DNA of 64,000 nt from Motilibacter rhizosphaerae (GTDB lineage Bacteria > Actinomycetota > Actinomycetes > Motilibacterales > Motilibacteraceae): NCBI RefSeq assembly GCF_004216915.1, contig NZ_SGXD01000001.1, forward strand, positions 558,001 through 622,000. The letters run 5' to 3'. Below are positions 8,901-17,174 of the stretch, in pieces. A model generated the notes under the pieces. It searched no databases, was not told the origin of the DNA, and worked only from the letters and a program-made list of their open reading frames with translations. Numbering within the stretch: position 1 is the stretch's first letter; every line of letters begins with the position of its first letter. The position numbers were made by a program, and so were the translations under genes.

Positions 8901-10148
8901 CGCACCGCTGCGGCGGCGAGCGCGGCGCTGTCCGCCCTGCTCGACCCCGAGCAGGTGATCGACCGCCTGCTCGACCTCGTGGTGCCGAGGCTCGCGCCGT
9001 ACGCCGCGGTGGCCCTGCGCGCCGACCTCGCCGACGCGCTCGACGTGCGCACTTCGCGCAGCCGGCAGGGCGACGTCCGGGTCGTCGCGGTGCGCCACGC
9101 CGACCGCGCCGAGGAGGAGCCGCTGAGCAGCCTGCTCCGCGCGCTGCCGCTGCGCACCACCGACGCCGCCGGGGCCGGCGCCGTCACGGGGACGGGCCGT
9201 CCCCAGGAGCGCCCGGTGACCGAGGAGCTGCTGCGCCGGGTCGCGGGCGGGGACGAGGCGGCGTACGCCGCGCTGCGCGCCACCGGCGCGACCAGCGCCT
9301 GGACCGTGCCGCTCGTGAGCCGGGGGCGCACGCTGGGCGCGCTCTCCCTGGCGGAGGCCGGCGCCGGCACCCTCGACCGCGACCTGCTCGCCGACCTCGC
9401 CGTCCGCGCGGCCGTCGCGCTGGACAACGCCCTGCTCTACCGCTCCGAGCGGCGCAACGGCATCGAGCTGCAGCGCCACCTGCTCCCCCGCGTGACGCCG
9501 CAGCGCGCCGACCTGCAGATCGCCACGCGCTACCTGCCGAGCGTGCAGGGCGCGCTCACCGGCGGCGACTTCTACGAGGCGGTCGAGGTCGGCGACGGGC
9601 TGCTCGTCGCGCTCGGCGACGTCGTGGGGCACGGCATGCGCTCCGCCGCGCGCATGGGCCAGCTGCGCGCCATCACCGCCGCGCTCGCGTTGCAGGGGCT
9701 GAGCCCCGGGACCCTGCTCGAGCGGATGGCGGCCGACGTCGACAAGATGCTCGACCTCGGGCTCGCGACGCTGCTCGTCGGGTCGTACGACCCGCAGGGC
9801 CGGCGGCTGACGCTCGCCTCCGCCGGGCACCCGCCGCCGCTGCTGCTCGCCCCGGACGGCACGGCGACCTGGATCGAGGTCGAGCCCGGGCCGCCGGTTG
9901 GGGTGGGCACCGGCGCGTACCCCGAGGTGGTGGTGGACCTGCCGGCGCACGCCACCGTCGTCATGTTCACCGACGGGCTGGTCGAGCGCCGCGACGAGAG
10001 CCTCACGGTCGGGCTCGAGCGGCTGCGCCGCGCCCTCGAGGGCGCGTCCAGCGACCCGCAGGAGCTGGCCGACGCGCTGCTGCTCGCGACCGACCGCAGC
10101 CTCGGTGGCGACGACGACGTGGCGCTGCTCGTCCTGCACCACCACTGA
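5976..10148 (+). CDS. HATPase-GAF-PAS-SpoIIE multidomain regulatory phosphatase
   Basis: Very large (1390-residue) cytoplasmic regulator. An N-terminal HATPase of the anti-sigma (RsbW-like) type occupies about residues 15-130 (VVTELVTNAVLHA, then GRGLSLVESLA). Next come a linker conserved in actinobacterial SpoIIE proteins, two or three GAF modules (about 370-500, 500-650, 670-830), a PAS domain (about 865-960), another GAF (about 985-1140), and a C-terminal PP2C/SpoIIE phosphatase (about 1150-1390; GGDFYEAVEVGDG, GDVVGHG, FTDGLVERR, DDDVALLV). Combining kinase-like and phosphatase modules suggests partner switching on an anti-sigma-factor antagonist, but no sigma factor or STAS protein is nearby. 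The GTG at 5976 has a GAAGGA ribosome site 7-8 nt upstream and overlaps no neighbour. Confidence 0.92.
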   Translation: MTAPASDRPGTACEEQEFPVVPESVPAARRLVREVLAAWDRTAVEDSSALVVTELVTNAVLHARGPVRLVLEPYAAAGVRIEVHDGSPAMPLRPIADAGSTTGRGLSLVESLAEAWAAEPTPRGKRVWVHLVPGTEPDDADFGLHPAGLGELGVDDLESWADLLEEVAPERYSVTLGDVPTDLLLAAKAHVDSLVRELTLTAGGAASGVTGALPEHLAGLISDVVQEFAEARHAIKRQALAAAGRGEPRTTLTLTLPTSAADAGERYLAALEEADRYAHTARLLTLAAPPQHQVFRRWYVTSLVSALRSHAAGEQPPPVPSFESFLLGAVDVLAGLQRASALAAHLHDATQRLSAAGGLDDVARAVLDAAARELDATGGALLLADGRHLRPLATQGDAEAYAGRIPTAGAGAAAVAHRDRTPVWLESNEDRAGEPGAVCGLPLLVAGHSIGALELEFADSRLFSTDERAFLTALAAIGAQTLDRVRLDSSRTQVVHRLTRLQAVTTALGQVRDVEAVLDVALSHAGGLVGAFVAAVTLLDDDGRTLRLARVAPGLPAEFAAPTAYGIDEPLPVAEALRRQQPVWVGSVAERDELFPRLRGLDWGPHGLAVIPLVVEDVVLGALTLGFASPGARLPEPSWEFLSAFADTCAQALDRARSAERVEAANRKLAFLADVTDLLGDTVDVERSLGGVSRLAVPELADLCVFHLLEDGELRALDVQSVDAEGAAAARRFNQTWPARMGDLQGIGRVVREREPLLVPVVPVPEPDDPRAAAVAELGVGSLLSVPLVARGRTIGAMTLVTTGSARSYTAVDLQFAQDLARRIAVGVDNARLFAALGAVSSGSAFGTPGPEQDAGRLAGVLETLAAAFFRVDTEGRFAYLNLQAEQLLLRRREELLGRRVRDVLPELVGTVFAEQYATAARTGRPVSFEAEYAPFGSWLEVRATPDPEGMSVFVQRIDERKAVEAERERANARLRTAAAASAALSALLDPEQVIDRLLDLVVPRLAPYAAVALRADLADALDVRTSRSRQGDVRVVAVRHADRAEEEPLSSLLRALPLRTTDAAGAGAVTGTGRPQERPVTEELLRRVAGGDEAAYAALRATGATSAWTVPLVSRGRTLGALSLAEAGAGTLDRDLLADLAVRAAVALDNALLYRSERRNGIELQRHLLPRVTPQRADLQIATRYLPSVQGALTGGDFYEAVEVGDGLLVALGDVVGHGMRSAARMGQLRAITAALALQGLSPGTLLERMAADVDKMLDLGLATLLVGSYDPQGRRLTLASAGHPPPLLLAPDGTATWIEVEPGPPVGVGTGAYPEVVVDLPAHATVVMFTDGLVERRDESLTVGLERLRRALEGASSDPQELADALLLATDRSLGGDDDVALLVLHHH

Positions 10149-10160
10149 GCAGCAGCGACC

Positions 10161-10227
10161 GGAACGGCCGCCTGCGGCCACTCCGGAACGGCCGCCTGCG
10201 GCCACTCCGGAACGGCCGCCTGCGGCC
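10161..10227. repeat. Three tandem 24-bp hairpin units
   Basis: A 24-bp unit (GGAACGGCCGCCTGCGGCC plus ACTCC) is repeated exactly at 10161 and 10185, with a 19-nt third copy at 10209. Each copy contains GGCCG-CCTG-CGGCC, so the transcript could fold into three consecutive short hairpins. The array begins 12 bp after the SpoIIE-gene stop and probably acts as an RNA-processing or termination element, or is simply a slippage-expanded repeat. Confidence 0.75.
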
Positions 10228-10332
10228 GGGCGTTGGTCGGGAGGGTCCACGCGGTGGCAGACTCGACACTCCGGGCCTGCTCGACGCCGCCCGGCCCGAG
10301 ACGCCCCGTCCCCGACCCCCGGACTCCAGCCT

Positions 10333-12507
10333 GTGACGATCCGTCCCTTCGCGCGCACGTCCCCGACGTCCTCCGGACCGAAGGGCGAGCAGCCGCCCTC
10401 CGCCGCCGAGACCACGATGGTGACCCCTGTCGGGACGCCCGCGCCCTCGGTGCCGTCGGTGTCGCCGCCGTCCGTGCGCTGGGAGCACCCGCTCGAGCGC
10501 GTCGAGGAGATCGCCTCGCCGCCCCGCCGCCCGCGCCTGCCGTGGCTGCGCCGGCGCAAGGTGCTCGTCTGGGCCGGCGTGGTGCTCGTCGTGCTGGGCG
10601 CGCTCGCCGGCTTCGGCGTGTGGATGGCGCTCGGCCTGCGCGACTCGGCCCGCGACGTGAAGACCCAGGCCACGGCCGCCGAGGACGAGCTGACCGCCTT
10701 CCGCACCGTGGCGGGCAGCGACCCGACGGCGGCCTCGCGCCACCTCGACGCGGCGGCGCTGCACCTCGCCACGGCCCGGCGCTCGTCGCGCACGACGCAG
10801 ATGCGCATCGCCGGCGTCCTCCCCTGGGCGAAGATCCCGGTCAGCGACCTCGGGCACCTGCTCGACGCCGCGGACGCGACCGTCTCCGCCGGGCACTACG
10901 CCCTCGACGTCAGCGGTGCGATCAAGCCCGTGCCGGGCTCGTCGCAGCAGCCGCTGTACGCCGACCACGTCTTCTCGCTGCCGGTCGTCCAGCAGACCGC
11001 CGTCAAGGCCCAGCAGATCTCCTCGCTGATGGCGGGCGCCGAGCAGGACCTGCTCGAGGTCGACGGCACCGGGCCCAAGGAGCAGGAGGTGCCGGGCATC
11101 CGGGACCGCGCCCTGGACCAGGTGCGCTCGCTGCGCAAGCAGATGGAGCAGGCGCTCCCGCTGCTGCGCCTGCTGCCGGGCGTGCTCGGTGCGGACACCC
11201 CGCGGACCTACCTCGTCACCGTGCTCAACCAGGCGGAGATGCGCCCCTCGGGCGGTGCCCCGCTGTCGGTGGCGACGCTGACCCTGGACAAGGGCGTCAT
11301 GACGCAGGGGGCGGCGCAGTCGACCTCCGACGTGAAGTTCCCCAACGGGCTCGCCCAGGGCGCCGGCAAGGGCTTCATCAACGCGCCCGTGCCGTGGAAG
11401 CCGGCCGTCGCCGACCCCTTCTTCTCCGGCCAGCGGGTGAAGGGCAAGACCTACACGCCGTTCGTCAACGCCAACACCGACCCCGACTTCCGCGTCTCGG
11501 GCCAGAACCTCGCGCTCGCCTGGCAGGGCGGGACCGGCCAGCACATCGACGGCGTCATCGCGCTCGACATGAACGCCGTCCGCGAGCTGCTCCGCGTCAC
11601 GGGCGGCGTCGACGCCGCCGGCTACGGCCAGGTCAACGACCAGAACGTCGCCCAGCTCCTCCTCGCGAACGTCTACGCAGAGGCGGACAGCCCGCAGCGC
11701 CACCTGCTCAACGCCGCGCTCATGGGCGGCCTCGTCCAGCGGCTCTCCGAGGGCGGTGGGCTCACCGACAAGGCGAAGGCGCTGTTCGCCTCGGCGCCGG
11801 GGCGGCACTTCCAGATCTGGATGGCGGACCCCTCCGTCCAGCAGTTCATCAGCGGGGCGGGGCTCTCCGGCGCGGTGGCGGCACCCGCGACCACCGGTGA
11901 CCGCATCGCGCTGTTCAACCAGAACCTCAAGGGCGCCAAGGTCGACGCGCTCCAGCAGCGCACGGTGGACGAGATCATCACGATGCAGGCCGACGGCTCG
12001 GCCAAGGTGCAGCGCACGGTGACGCAGAGCAACGGCGCCATCGACCGCAGCGGCAAGATGCTGGAGTACGGCGAGCTCAGCGGCTTCGCCCGCGACAGCC
12101 TCGTCACGGTGCTGCCGACGGGCGCGTCCGATGTGACGACCCCGCCGGCACCCGCGAAGCCCCAGCAGGGCGCGACGCAGGTGCTCGGCAAGCGCCAGGT
12201 CCTCGCGGTCGGTGGGCTGAGCTACCTGCGCCAGCCCGTCCAGATCGCGCCCGGCTCCACCGGGACCTGGCCCGTCACCTTCACCATCCCCAAGGCGGCG
12301 GTGGCGGAGGGCGACGGGATGACCCTGCAGGTCGCGTACGACGCCAACAACGACCTCACGCCCGTGCGCACGCGCACCGTCGTCATCCCCCCGCCGGGCT
12401 GGCGGGTCACGGGCGGGACGGGGGTCCAGGTGGCGAGCGGCCAGGGCGTGCTGGACGTCGCGCTGGACCGTACGCAGACGCTCTCCGTGGTCCTGAGCCG
12501 GGGCTAG
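10333..12507 (+). CDS. DUF4012 domain membrane protein
   Basis: Protein of about 724 residues with a proline-rich cytoplasmic N-terminus, a basic patch (RRPRLPWLRRRK) and one transmembrane helix near residues 77-99. A large extracytoplasmic region follows, including the DUF4012 domain in its middle (VLNQAEMRPSGGAPLS and the IDGVIALDMNAVRELLRVTGGV segment). DUF4012 proteins are commonly found beside actinobacterial exopolysaccharide genes; this one lies between a signalling phosphatase and the ole operon, about 5 kb from the sugar locus. Function is unknown. The start is uncertain: GTG 10333 gives the longest sensible protein, while ATG 10417 would shorten only the disordered N-terminus. Neither has a strong ribosome site. 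Confidence 0.82.
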   Translation: MTIRPFARTSPTSSGPKGEQPPSAAETTMVTPVGTPAPSVPSVSPPSVRWEHPLERVEEIASPPRRPRLPWLRRRKVLVWAGVVLVVLGALAGFGVWMALGLRDSARDVKTQATAAEDELTAFRTVAGSDPTAASRHLDAAALHLATARRSSRTTQMRIAGVLPWAKIPVSDLGHLLDAADATVSAGHYALDVSGAIKPVPGSSQQPLYADHVFSLPVVQQTAVKAQQISSLMAGAEQDLLEVDGTGPKEQEVPGIRDRALDQVRSLRKQMEQALPLLRLLPGVLGADTPRTYLVTVLNQAEMRPSGGAPLSVATLTLDKGVMTQGAAQSTSDVKFPNGLAQGAGKGFINAPVPWKPAVADPFFSGQRVKGKTYTPFVNANTDPDFRVSGQNLALAWQGGTGQHIDGVIALDMNAVRELLRVTGGVDAAGYGQVNDQNVAQLLLANVYAEADSPQRHLLNAALMGGLVQRLSEGGGLTDKAKALFASAPGRHFQIWMADPSVQQFISGAGLSGAVAAPATTGDRIALFNQNLKGAKVDALQQRTVDEIITMQADGSAKVQRTVTQSNGAIDRSGKMLEYGELSGFARDSLVTVLPTGASDVTTPPAPAKPQQGATQVLGKRQVLAVGGLSYLRQPVQIAPGSTGTWPVTFTIPKAAVAEGDGMTLQVAYDANNDLTPVRTRTVVIPPPGWRVTGGTGVQVASGQGVLDVALDRTQTLSVVLSRG

Positions 12508-12598
12508 CGACCGGCGCCGTCGCGTGCGACGCGGCGGATCGGGGAAGATGGGACTTCCGCGGGAAGCCATCCCGCACTCACGGACGACGAGGACACAC

Positions 12599-13624
12599 GT
12601 GGCCGGCAACGCCTCCTACACCCTCCGCAACACCGCACTGCTGTCGGTGGCGGGCCTGGAGGGCCCGGTCGTCGTCACGTCCGCCGAGATCGACGAGCGG
12701 CTCGCCGAGAGCATGGCGCGGCTGCGCCTGCGCCCGGGGACCCTCGCGACGCTGACCGGCATCGTGGAGCGGCGCTGGTGGCCCGAGGAGGTCTCCTTCG
12801 CCGACGCCGCGGCGATGGCGGGGGCCAAGGCCCTGTCCGAGGCCGGGGTCGACCCGTCGCAGGTCGGCCTGCTCATCAACTCCAGCGTCTCCCGCGAGCA
12901 CCTCGAGCCCTCCACCGCCTCGGCCGTCCACCACCTCATGGGCCTGCCGCCCACGGCGCTCAACTTCGACGTCACCAACGCCTGCCTGGGCTTCGTCAAC
13001 GCGGTGCAGATCGCGGGCACGATGATCGACTCCGGCGCCGTGCAGTACGCCGTGGTGGTCGACGCCGAGGGCGCCCGGCAGACCCACGAGGCGACGATCG
13101 CGCGGCTCTCGCGCCCCGAGACGACCCGCGAGGACTTCCTCCGCGAGTTCGCGACGCTGACGCTGGGCTCCGGTGCCGCCGCGGCGGTGCTCGGGCGCGC
13201 CGACGAGCACCCCGGCGCGCACCGCGTCCTCGGGGGCATCAGCCGGGCCGGCACCGAGCACCACGAGCTGTGCGTGGGTGACCTGCAGCAGATGCGCACC
13301 GACCACAAGGGCCTGCTCGAGGCGGGCGTGCAGCTGGCGCGCGACGTCTGGGCCGAGGCGCGCGAGGCCGGCTGGGACTGGTCGGCCATGGACGCGTACG
13401 TCATGCACCAGGTCTCGGTCGTCCACACCGCCTCCATCGTCGACGCGCTGGGCATCGACCCCGACAAGGTGCCGACGACCTACCAGCGGCTCGGCAACGT
13501 CGGCCCGGCGGCGCTCCCCATCACGCTCGCCGACCACGCCCCCGAGCTCAGCCCGGGCGACCGGGTGCTCTGCATGGGCATCGGCTCGGGGCTCAACACG
13601 AGCGTGCTCGAGATCGCCTGGTGA
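12599..13624 (+). CDS. oleA: OleA, acyl-CoA head-to-head condensing thiolase
   Basis: First enzyme of long-chain olefin biosynthesis: non-decarboxylative Claisen condensation of two fatty acyl-CoAs to a 2-alkyl-3-ketoacid. It is a 341-residue KAS-III/thiolase-fold protein with Cys129 in NACLGF, His270 in YVMHQVS and Asn300 in LGNVGPAALP, the expected catalytic set. By sequence alone it could be read as a FabH-like 3-oxoacyl-ACP synthase III. The directly following hydrolase-AMP-ligase fusion and NAD-dependent reductase identify the Ole pathway. GTG 12599 is preceded by GAGGA at a suitable distance, and the stop overlaps the oleBC start by 4 bp, so the three genes form one operon. Confidence 0.92.
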   Translation: MAGNASYTLRNTALLSVAGLEGPVVVTSAEIDERLAESMARLRLRPGTLATLTGIVERRWWPEEVSFADAAAMAGAKALSEAGVDPSQVGLLINSSVSREHLEPSTASAVHHLMGLPPTALNFDVTNACLGFVNAVQIAGTMIDSGAVQYAVVVDAEGARQTHEATIARLSRPETTREDFLREFATLTLGSGAAAAVLGRADEHPGAHRVLGGISRAGTEHHELCVGDLQQMRTDHKGLLEAGVQLARDVWAEAREAGWDWSAMDAYVMHQVSVVHTASIVDALGIDPDKVPTTYQRLGNVGPAALPITLADHAPELSPGDRVLCMGIGSGLNTSVLEIAW

Positions 13625-16197
13625 CCTCTCCGCTGTCCGACCTGCCCACCTCCGAGCTGCTCGACCCGCCCCTCCCCGCCGGCCTGCCCGGGCTGGATCC
13701 GGCCTGGTCCCGCGCGGTCCGCGCGCTCGACGCCGACGGCGTCGAGCGCACGTGGCACGTCCTCGACAACGCCCCCTCGCTGGCCGGACCCGCGCAGGGC
13801 ACCGTGCTCTGCGTCCACGGCAACCCGACCTGGGCGTACCTCTGGCGCTCGGTGCTGGCCGCCGGCGCGGCCCGCGGGTGGCGCGTCGTCGCCGTCGACC
13901 ACCTCGACATGGGGTTCTCCGAGCGGACCGGGACGCTCCGGCCGCTCGCCCGCCGCATCGACGACCTCGGCCGCGTCGTCGACGCCCTGGGGCTCGAGGG
14001 CCCGGTCGTCACGCTCGCCCACGACTGGGGCGGTATCGTCTCGCTGGGCTGGGCGCTCGCCCACCGCGACCGGCTCGCGGGCGTCGTGCTGTGCAACACC
14101 GCGGTCTCGGAGGCGGGCGCCGCGCTGCCCGCCCCGCTGCGCCTCGCGCGCGCCGACGCGCTGCTCCGCTTTGGCACGACGACGACCCCGGCCTTCCTCG
14201 AGACCACGCTCGCGCTGGCCCACCCGCCGCTCGCGCGCGAGGTGAAGGAGGCCTTCCGGGCGCCCTACCGCCGCGCCGAGCGCCGGCGGGCGGTGGGGGA
14301 CTTCGTGGCGGACATCCCGCTCGAGCCCGACCACGGCTCGCGCGCCGCGCTGCTCGACGTCGCCGGGCGGCTCGGCGAGCTCGCCGACGTCCCCGTGCTG
14401 CTGCTGTGGGGCCCGCGCGACCCGGTGTTCTCCGACCGCTACCTGCGCGACCTGCGCGCGCGGCTGCCGCACGCGGACGTCCACCGCTTCGAGGGCGCCG
14501 GCCACCTGCTGCCCGAGGACGCCGACGTCGCCGGCACGCTGCTCGCCTGGCTCGGCTCGGCGCGCGTCCCGGCGGCCCCGCCCCTCGCTCCGGCGGTGCG
14601 CCCGCTGTCCGCGGCGCTGGAGGAGCGCCGCGCCGACCCCGGTCCCGCCGTCGTCGAGCTCGGCGAGGGGGCGCGCACGGTCTCGTGGGCGCAGCTCGCG
14701 ACCCGCGTCGACGAGCTCGCGGCCGGCCTGCTCGCGAGCGGGGTACGCCGGGGCGACCGCGTCGCCCTGCTGGTCCCGCCGGGCACCGAGCTCACCTCCG
14801 TGGTCTACGCCTGCCTGCGCATCGGCGCCGTCATCGTCGTCGCCGACGCCGGGCTCGGGCTCCCCGGCCTCCACCGGGCCGTCCGCGGGGCGGGCCCCGC
14901 GCACGTCGTCGGCATCGCCCGCGCCCTGGTCGCCGCCCGCGCCCTCGGCTGGCCGGGCTCGCGCTTCCTCGCCGGCCCGGGCCGCGCGCTCCGCCTCGGC
15001 ACCCCGCTGGACGAGCTCGCCCGCCGCGGCCGCGCCGCCCTCGCCACCACCCCGCTCCCGCCGCCGCCCGGCCCGACGGAGGAGGCGGCGGTGCTGTTCA
15101 CCTCCGGGTCCACCGGGCCCGCGAAGGGCGTCGTCTACACCGTCGCGCAGCTCGCCGCCGTGCGCGACCTGCTCGCCGCCGCGTACGCCGTCGGGCCCGG
15201 GACGCGGCTCGTCGCGGGGTTCGCGCCCTTCGCGCTGTTCGGGCCCGCGCTCGGTGCGGTCTCCGCCGTCCCGGACATGGACGTCACCGCCCCCCGCACG
15301 CTCTCGGCCACGGCGCTCGCCGACGCGGTCGCCGCCGTGGGCGCCACCGTGGTCTTCGCCAGCCCGGCGGCGCTCGCCGGCGTCCTCGCCACGCGCGGCG
15401 CGCTCGACCCCGCCCGGCGCCGAGCGCTCGAGCAGGTCGAGCTGCTGCTCAGCGCCGGCGCGCCGGTGCCGGCCGCGCTGCTGCGCCAGGTCCAGGAGCT
15501 CGTGCCGCGCGCGTCGCTGCACACGCCGTACGGCATGACGGAGGCGCTGCCCGTCACCGACATCGACCTCGTCGGCATCGAGGAGGCCGGCTCGGGCGAC
15601 GGCGTCTGCGTCGGCCACCCGCTGCCCGGCGTGGAGGTCGCGCTGGCGCCGCTGACCTCGACCGGCACGGCCCCCGGCCCGCTCGTGGACGTGCCGGACG
15701 TGCTGGGCGAGATCGCCGTCCGCGGCGCCCACGTCAAGGAGCGCTACGACCAGCTCTGGCTCGCCGAGCGGGCCTCCACGCGCGACGCCGGCTGGCACCG
15801 CACGGGCGACGTCGGGCACCTCGACGCCGAGGGGCGGCTCTGGGTCGAGGGCAGGCTGGCGCACCTCGTGCTCACCGCGGAGGGCCCGGTCGCGCCCGTC
15901 GGCACCGAGCAGCGCCTCGAGTCCGTGCCGGCGGTGTCCCGGGCCGCGCTGGTCGGCGTCGGCCCGGCCGGGGCGCAGCGGCTGGTCGCGGTCGTCGAGG
16001 CGCCGGGGACCGCCGCCGGCGTGGCGCCCCTCGAGCTCGCCGACGCCTGCCGCGCTGCAGCGGGCCGCGAGCTCGTCGCCGTGCTCGTCGTGGCGGTCCT
16101 GCCGACCGACATCCGGCACAACTCGAAGATCGACCGCACGCGGGTCGCGCGCTGGGCGCAGCGCGTGCTCGCCGGCGAGCGGGTCGGCCGCCCGTGA
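13621..16197 (+). CDS. oleBC: OleBC fusion: beta-lactone decarboxylase plus beta-lactone synthetase
   Basis: 858-residue natural fusion. Residues 1-about 310 are an alpha/beta hydrolase related to haloalkane dehalogenases (OleB): the HGNPTW oxyanion segment, nucleophile Asp135 in HDWGG, and His295 in GAGHLL. OleB decarboxylates the cis-beta-lactone to the alkene. Residues about 325-858 are an AMP-forming ligase-fold enzyme (OleC): phosphate loop TSGSTGPAKG at 494-503, HTPYGMTE, HRTGDVGHLDAEGR, and Lys836 in NSKIDRTR. OleC converts the beta-hydroxy acid to the beta-lactone. Fused OleBC proteins are known in Actinobacteria. Both halves keep their key residues, so both activities are expected. 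The GTG start overlaps oleA's stop, and the end overlaps oleD's start, each by GTGA. Confidence 0.93.
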   Translation: MTSPLSDLPTSELLDPPLPAGLPGLDPAWSRAVRALDADGVERTWHVLDNAPSLAGPAQGTVLCVHGNPTWAYLWRSVLAAGAARGWRVVAVDHLDMGFSERTGTLRPLARRIDDLGRVVDALGLEGPVVTLAHDWGGIVSLGWALAHRDRLAGVVLCNTAVSEAGAALPAPLRLARADALLRFGTTTTPAFLETTLALAHPPLAREVKEAFRAPYRRAERRRAVGDFVADIPLEPDHGSRAALLDVAGRLGELADVPVLLLWGPRDPVFSDRYLRDLRARLPHADVHRFEGAGHLLPEDADVAGTLLAWLGSARVPAAPPLAPAVRPLSAALEERRADPGPAVVELGEGARTVSWAQLATRVDELAAGLLASGVRRGDRVALLVPPGTELTSVVYACLRIGAVIVVADAGLGLPGLHRAVRGAGPAHVVGIARALVAARALGWPGSRFLAGPGRALRLGTPLDELARRGRAALATTPLPPPPGPTEEAAVLFTSGSTGPAKGVVYTVAQLAAVRDLLAAAYAVGPGTRLVAGFAPFALFGPALGAVSAVPDMDVTAPRTLSATALADAVAAVGATVVFASPAALAGVLATRGALDPARRRALEQVELLLSAGAPVPAALLRQVQELVPRASLHTPYGMTEALPVTDIDLVGIEEAGSGDGVCVGHPLPGVEVALAPLTSTGTAPGPLVDVPDVLGEIAVRGAHVKERYDQLWLAERASTRDAGWHRTGDVGHLDAEGRLWVEGRLAHLVLTAEGPVAPVGTEQRLESVPAVSRAALVGVGPAGAQRLVAVVEAPGTAAGVAPLELADACRAAAGRELVAVLVVAVLPTDIRHNSKIDRTRVARWAQRVLAGERVGRP

Positions 16198-17168
16198 CCG
16201 TGCTCGTCACGGGGGCCTCCGGGCTCCTCGGCGGCACGGTCGCCGCGCTGCTGCGCGACCGGGGCGAGCGCGTCCGCGTCCTCCAGCGGCGGCCCAGCCG
16301 GCTCGTCGGGGTCGAGGAGGTGCAGGGCTCGGTCACCGACGCCGACGCGGTGGCGCGTGCGGTGGAGGGGACCGACGCGGTCGTCCACCTCGCCGCGAAG
16401 GTCTCGATGACCGGTCCGGAGGCGGAGTTCGAGGCGGTCAACGTCGAGGGCACCCGCGCCCTGCTCGCCGCGGCCGCGGGCCGTCCCACGGTCTTCGTCT
16501 CCTCGCCCTCGGTCGCGCACGCCGGGACCGCGCTCGCCGGCGCGGGTGCCGACCCCGCCGACCCGGCGCGGGCCCGCGGCGCGTACGCGCGGACCAAGGC
16601 CGCCGCCGAGCTCCTCGCACTCGCCGCCGGCGCCGTCGCCGTCCGCCCCCACCTCGTCTGGGGTCCCGGCGACGAGCAGCTGGTCGCCCGCATCGTGGGC
16701 CGCGCCCGCTCCGGGCGGCTCGTCGTCGTGGGGTCCGGTGCGGCGCTCGTCGACACGACGTACGTCAGCAACGCCGCCGACGCGCTCGTGGCCGCGCTCG
16801 ACGCCGTGCGCGAGCGCCCGGACGTGGTCGGCGGCCGGGCCTACGTCGTGACCAACGGCGAGCCGCGCCCGCTCGCCGAGCTCGTCGAGCGGATCTGCCG
16901 GGCGGCGGGCGTGCCGGGACCGCGCCGCCACGTACCCCGTCGGGTGGCGCTGGCCGCGGGGGCCGGGGTCGAGCGCGTCTGGCCGCTGCTCGCCGACCGC
17001 GTCCCCGGAGACGGGGAACCACCGCTCACCCGCTTCCTCGCCGAGCAGCTCTCGACGGCGCACTGGTTCGACCAGGCGGAGACCCGCGCCGCCCTGCGCT
17101 GGACGCCCGCGGTCGGGCTCGAGGAGGGCTTCGCGCGGCTGGCGGCGGCGTACCGCTCGGGCGGCTGA
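16194..17168 (+). CDS. oleD: OleD, NAD(P)H-dependent 2-alkyl-3-ketoacid reductase
   Basis: Short-chain dehydrogenase of 324 residues that reduces the OleA product to the 2-alkyl-3-hydroxy acid used by OleC. The nucleotide-binding motif TGASGLLG sits at the N-terminus, a catalytic YxxxK is present (YARTK), and the C-terminal half is of the extended, epimerase-like type. Its assignment rests on family plus position as the third gene of oleA-oleBC-oleD, coupled to oleBC by a 4-bp GTGA overlap. On its own it would be annotated as an NAD-dependent epimerase/dehydratase. Together the operon should make a long-chain internal monoalkene, as in Micrococcus-type actinobacteria. Confidence 0.9.
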   Translation: MTVLVTGASGLLGGTVAALLRDRGERVRVLQRRPSRLVGVEEVQGSVTDADAVARAVEGTDAVVHLAAKVSMTGPEAEFEAVNVEGTRALLAAAAGRPTVFVSSPSVAHAGTALAGAGADPADPARARGAYARTKAAAELLALAAGAVAVRPHLVWGPGDEQLVARIVGRARSGRLVVVGSGAALVDTTYVSNAADALVAALDAVRERPDVVGGRAYVVTNGEPRPLAELVERICRAAGVPGPRRHVPRRVALAAGAGVERVWPLLADRVPGDGEPPLTRFLAEQLSTAHWFDQAETRAALRWTPAVGLEEGFARLAAAYRSGG

Positions 17169-17174
17169 GGCAGG

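Noticed and set aside
10161-10227. CRISPR array
   Set aside because: Units are contiguous without spacers and only three copies exist.
5922-10808. Very long open frame on the minus strand opposite the SpoIIE gene
   Set aside because: Product is low-complexity (Gly/Arg/Ala/Val/His) with no domain; antisense frames stay open by chance at this G+C, while the plus-strand protein has clear domains.
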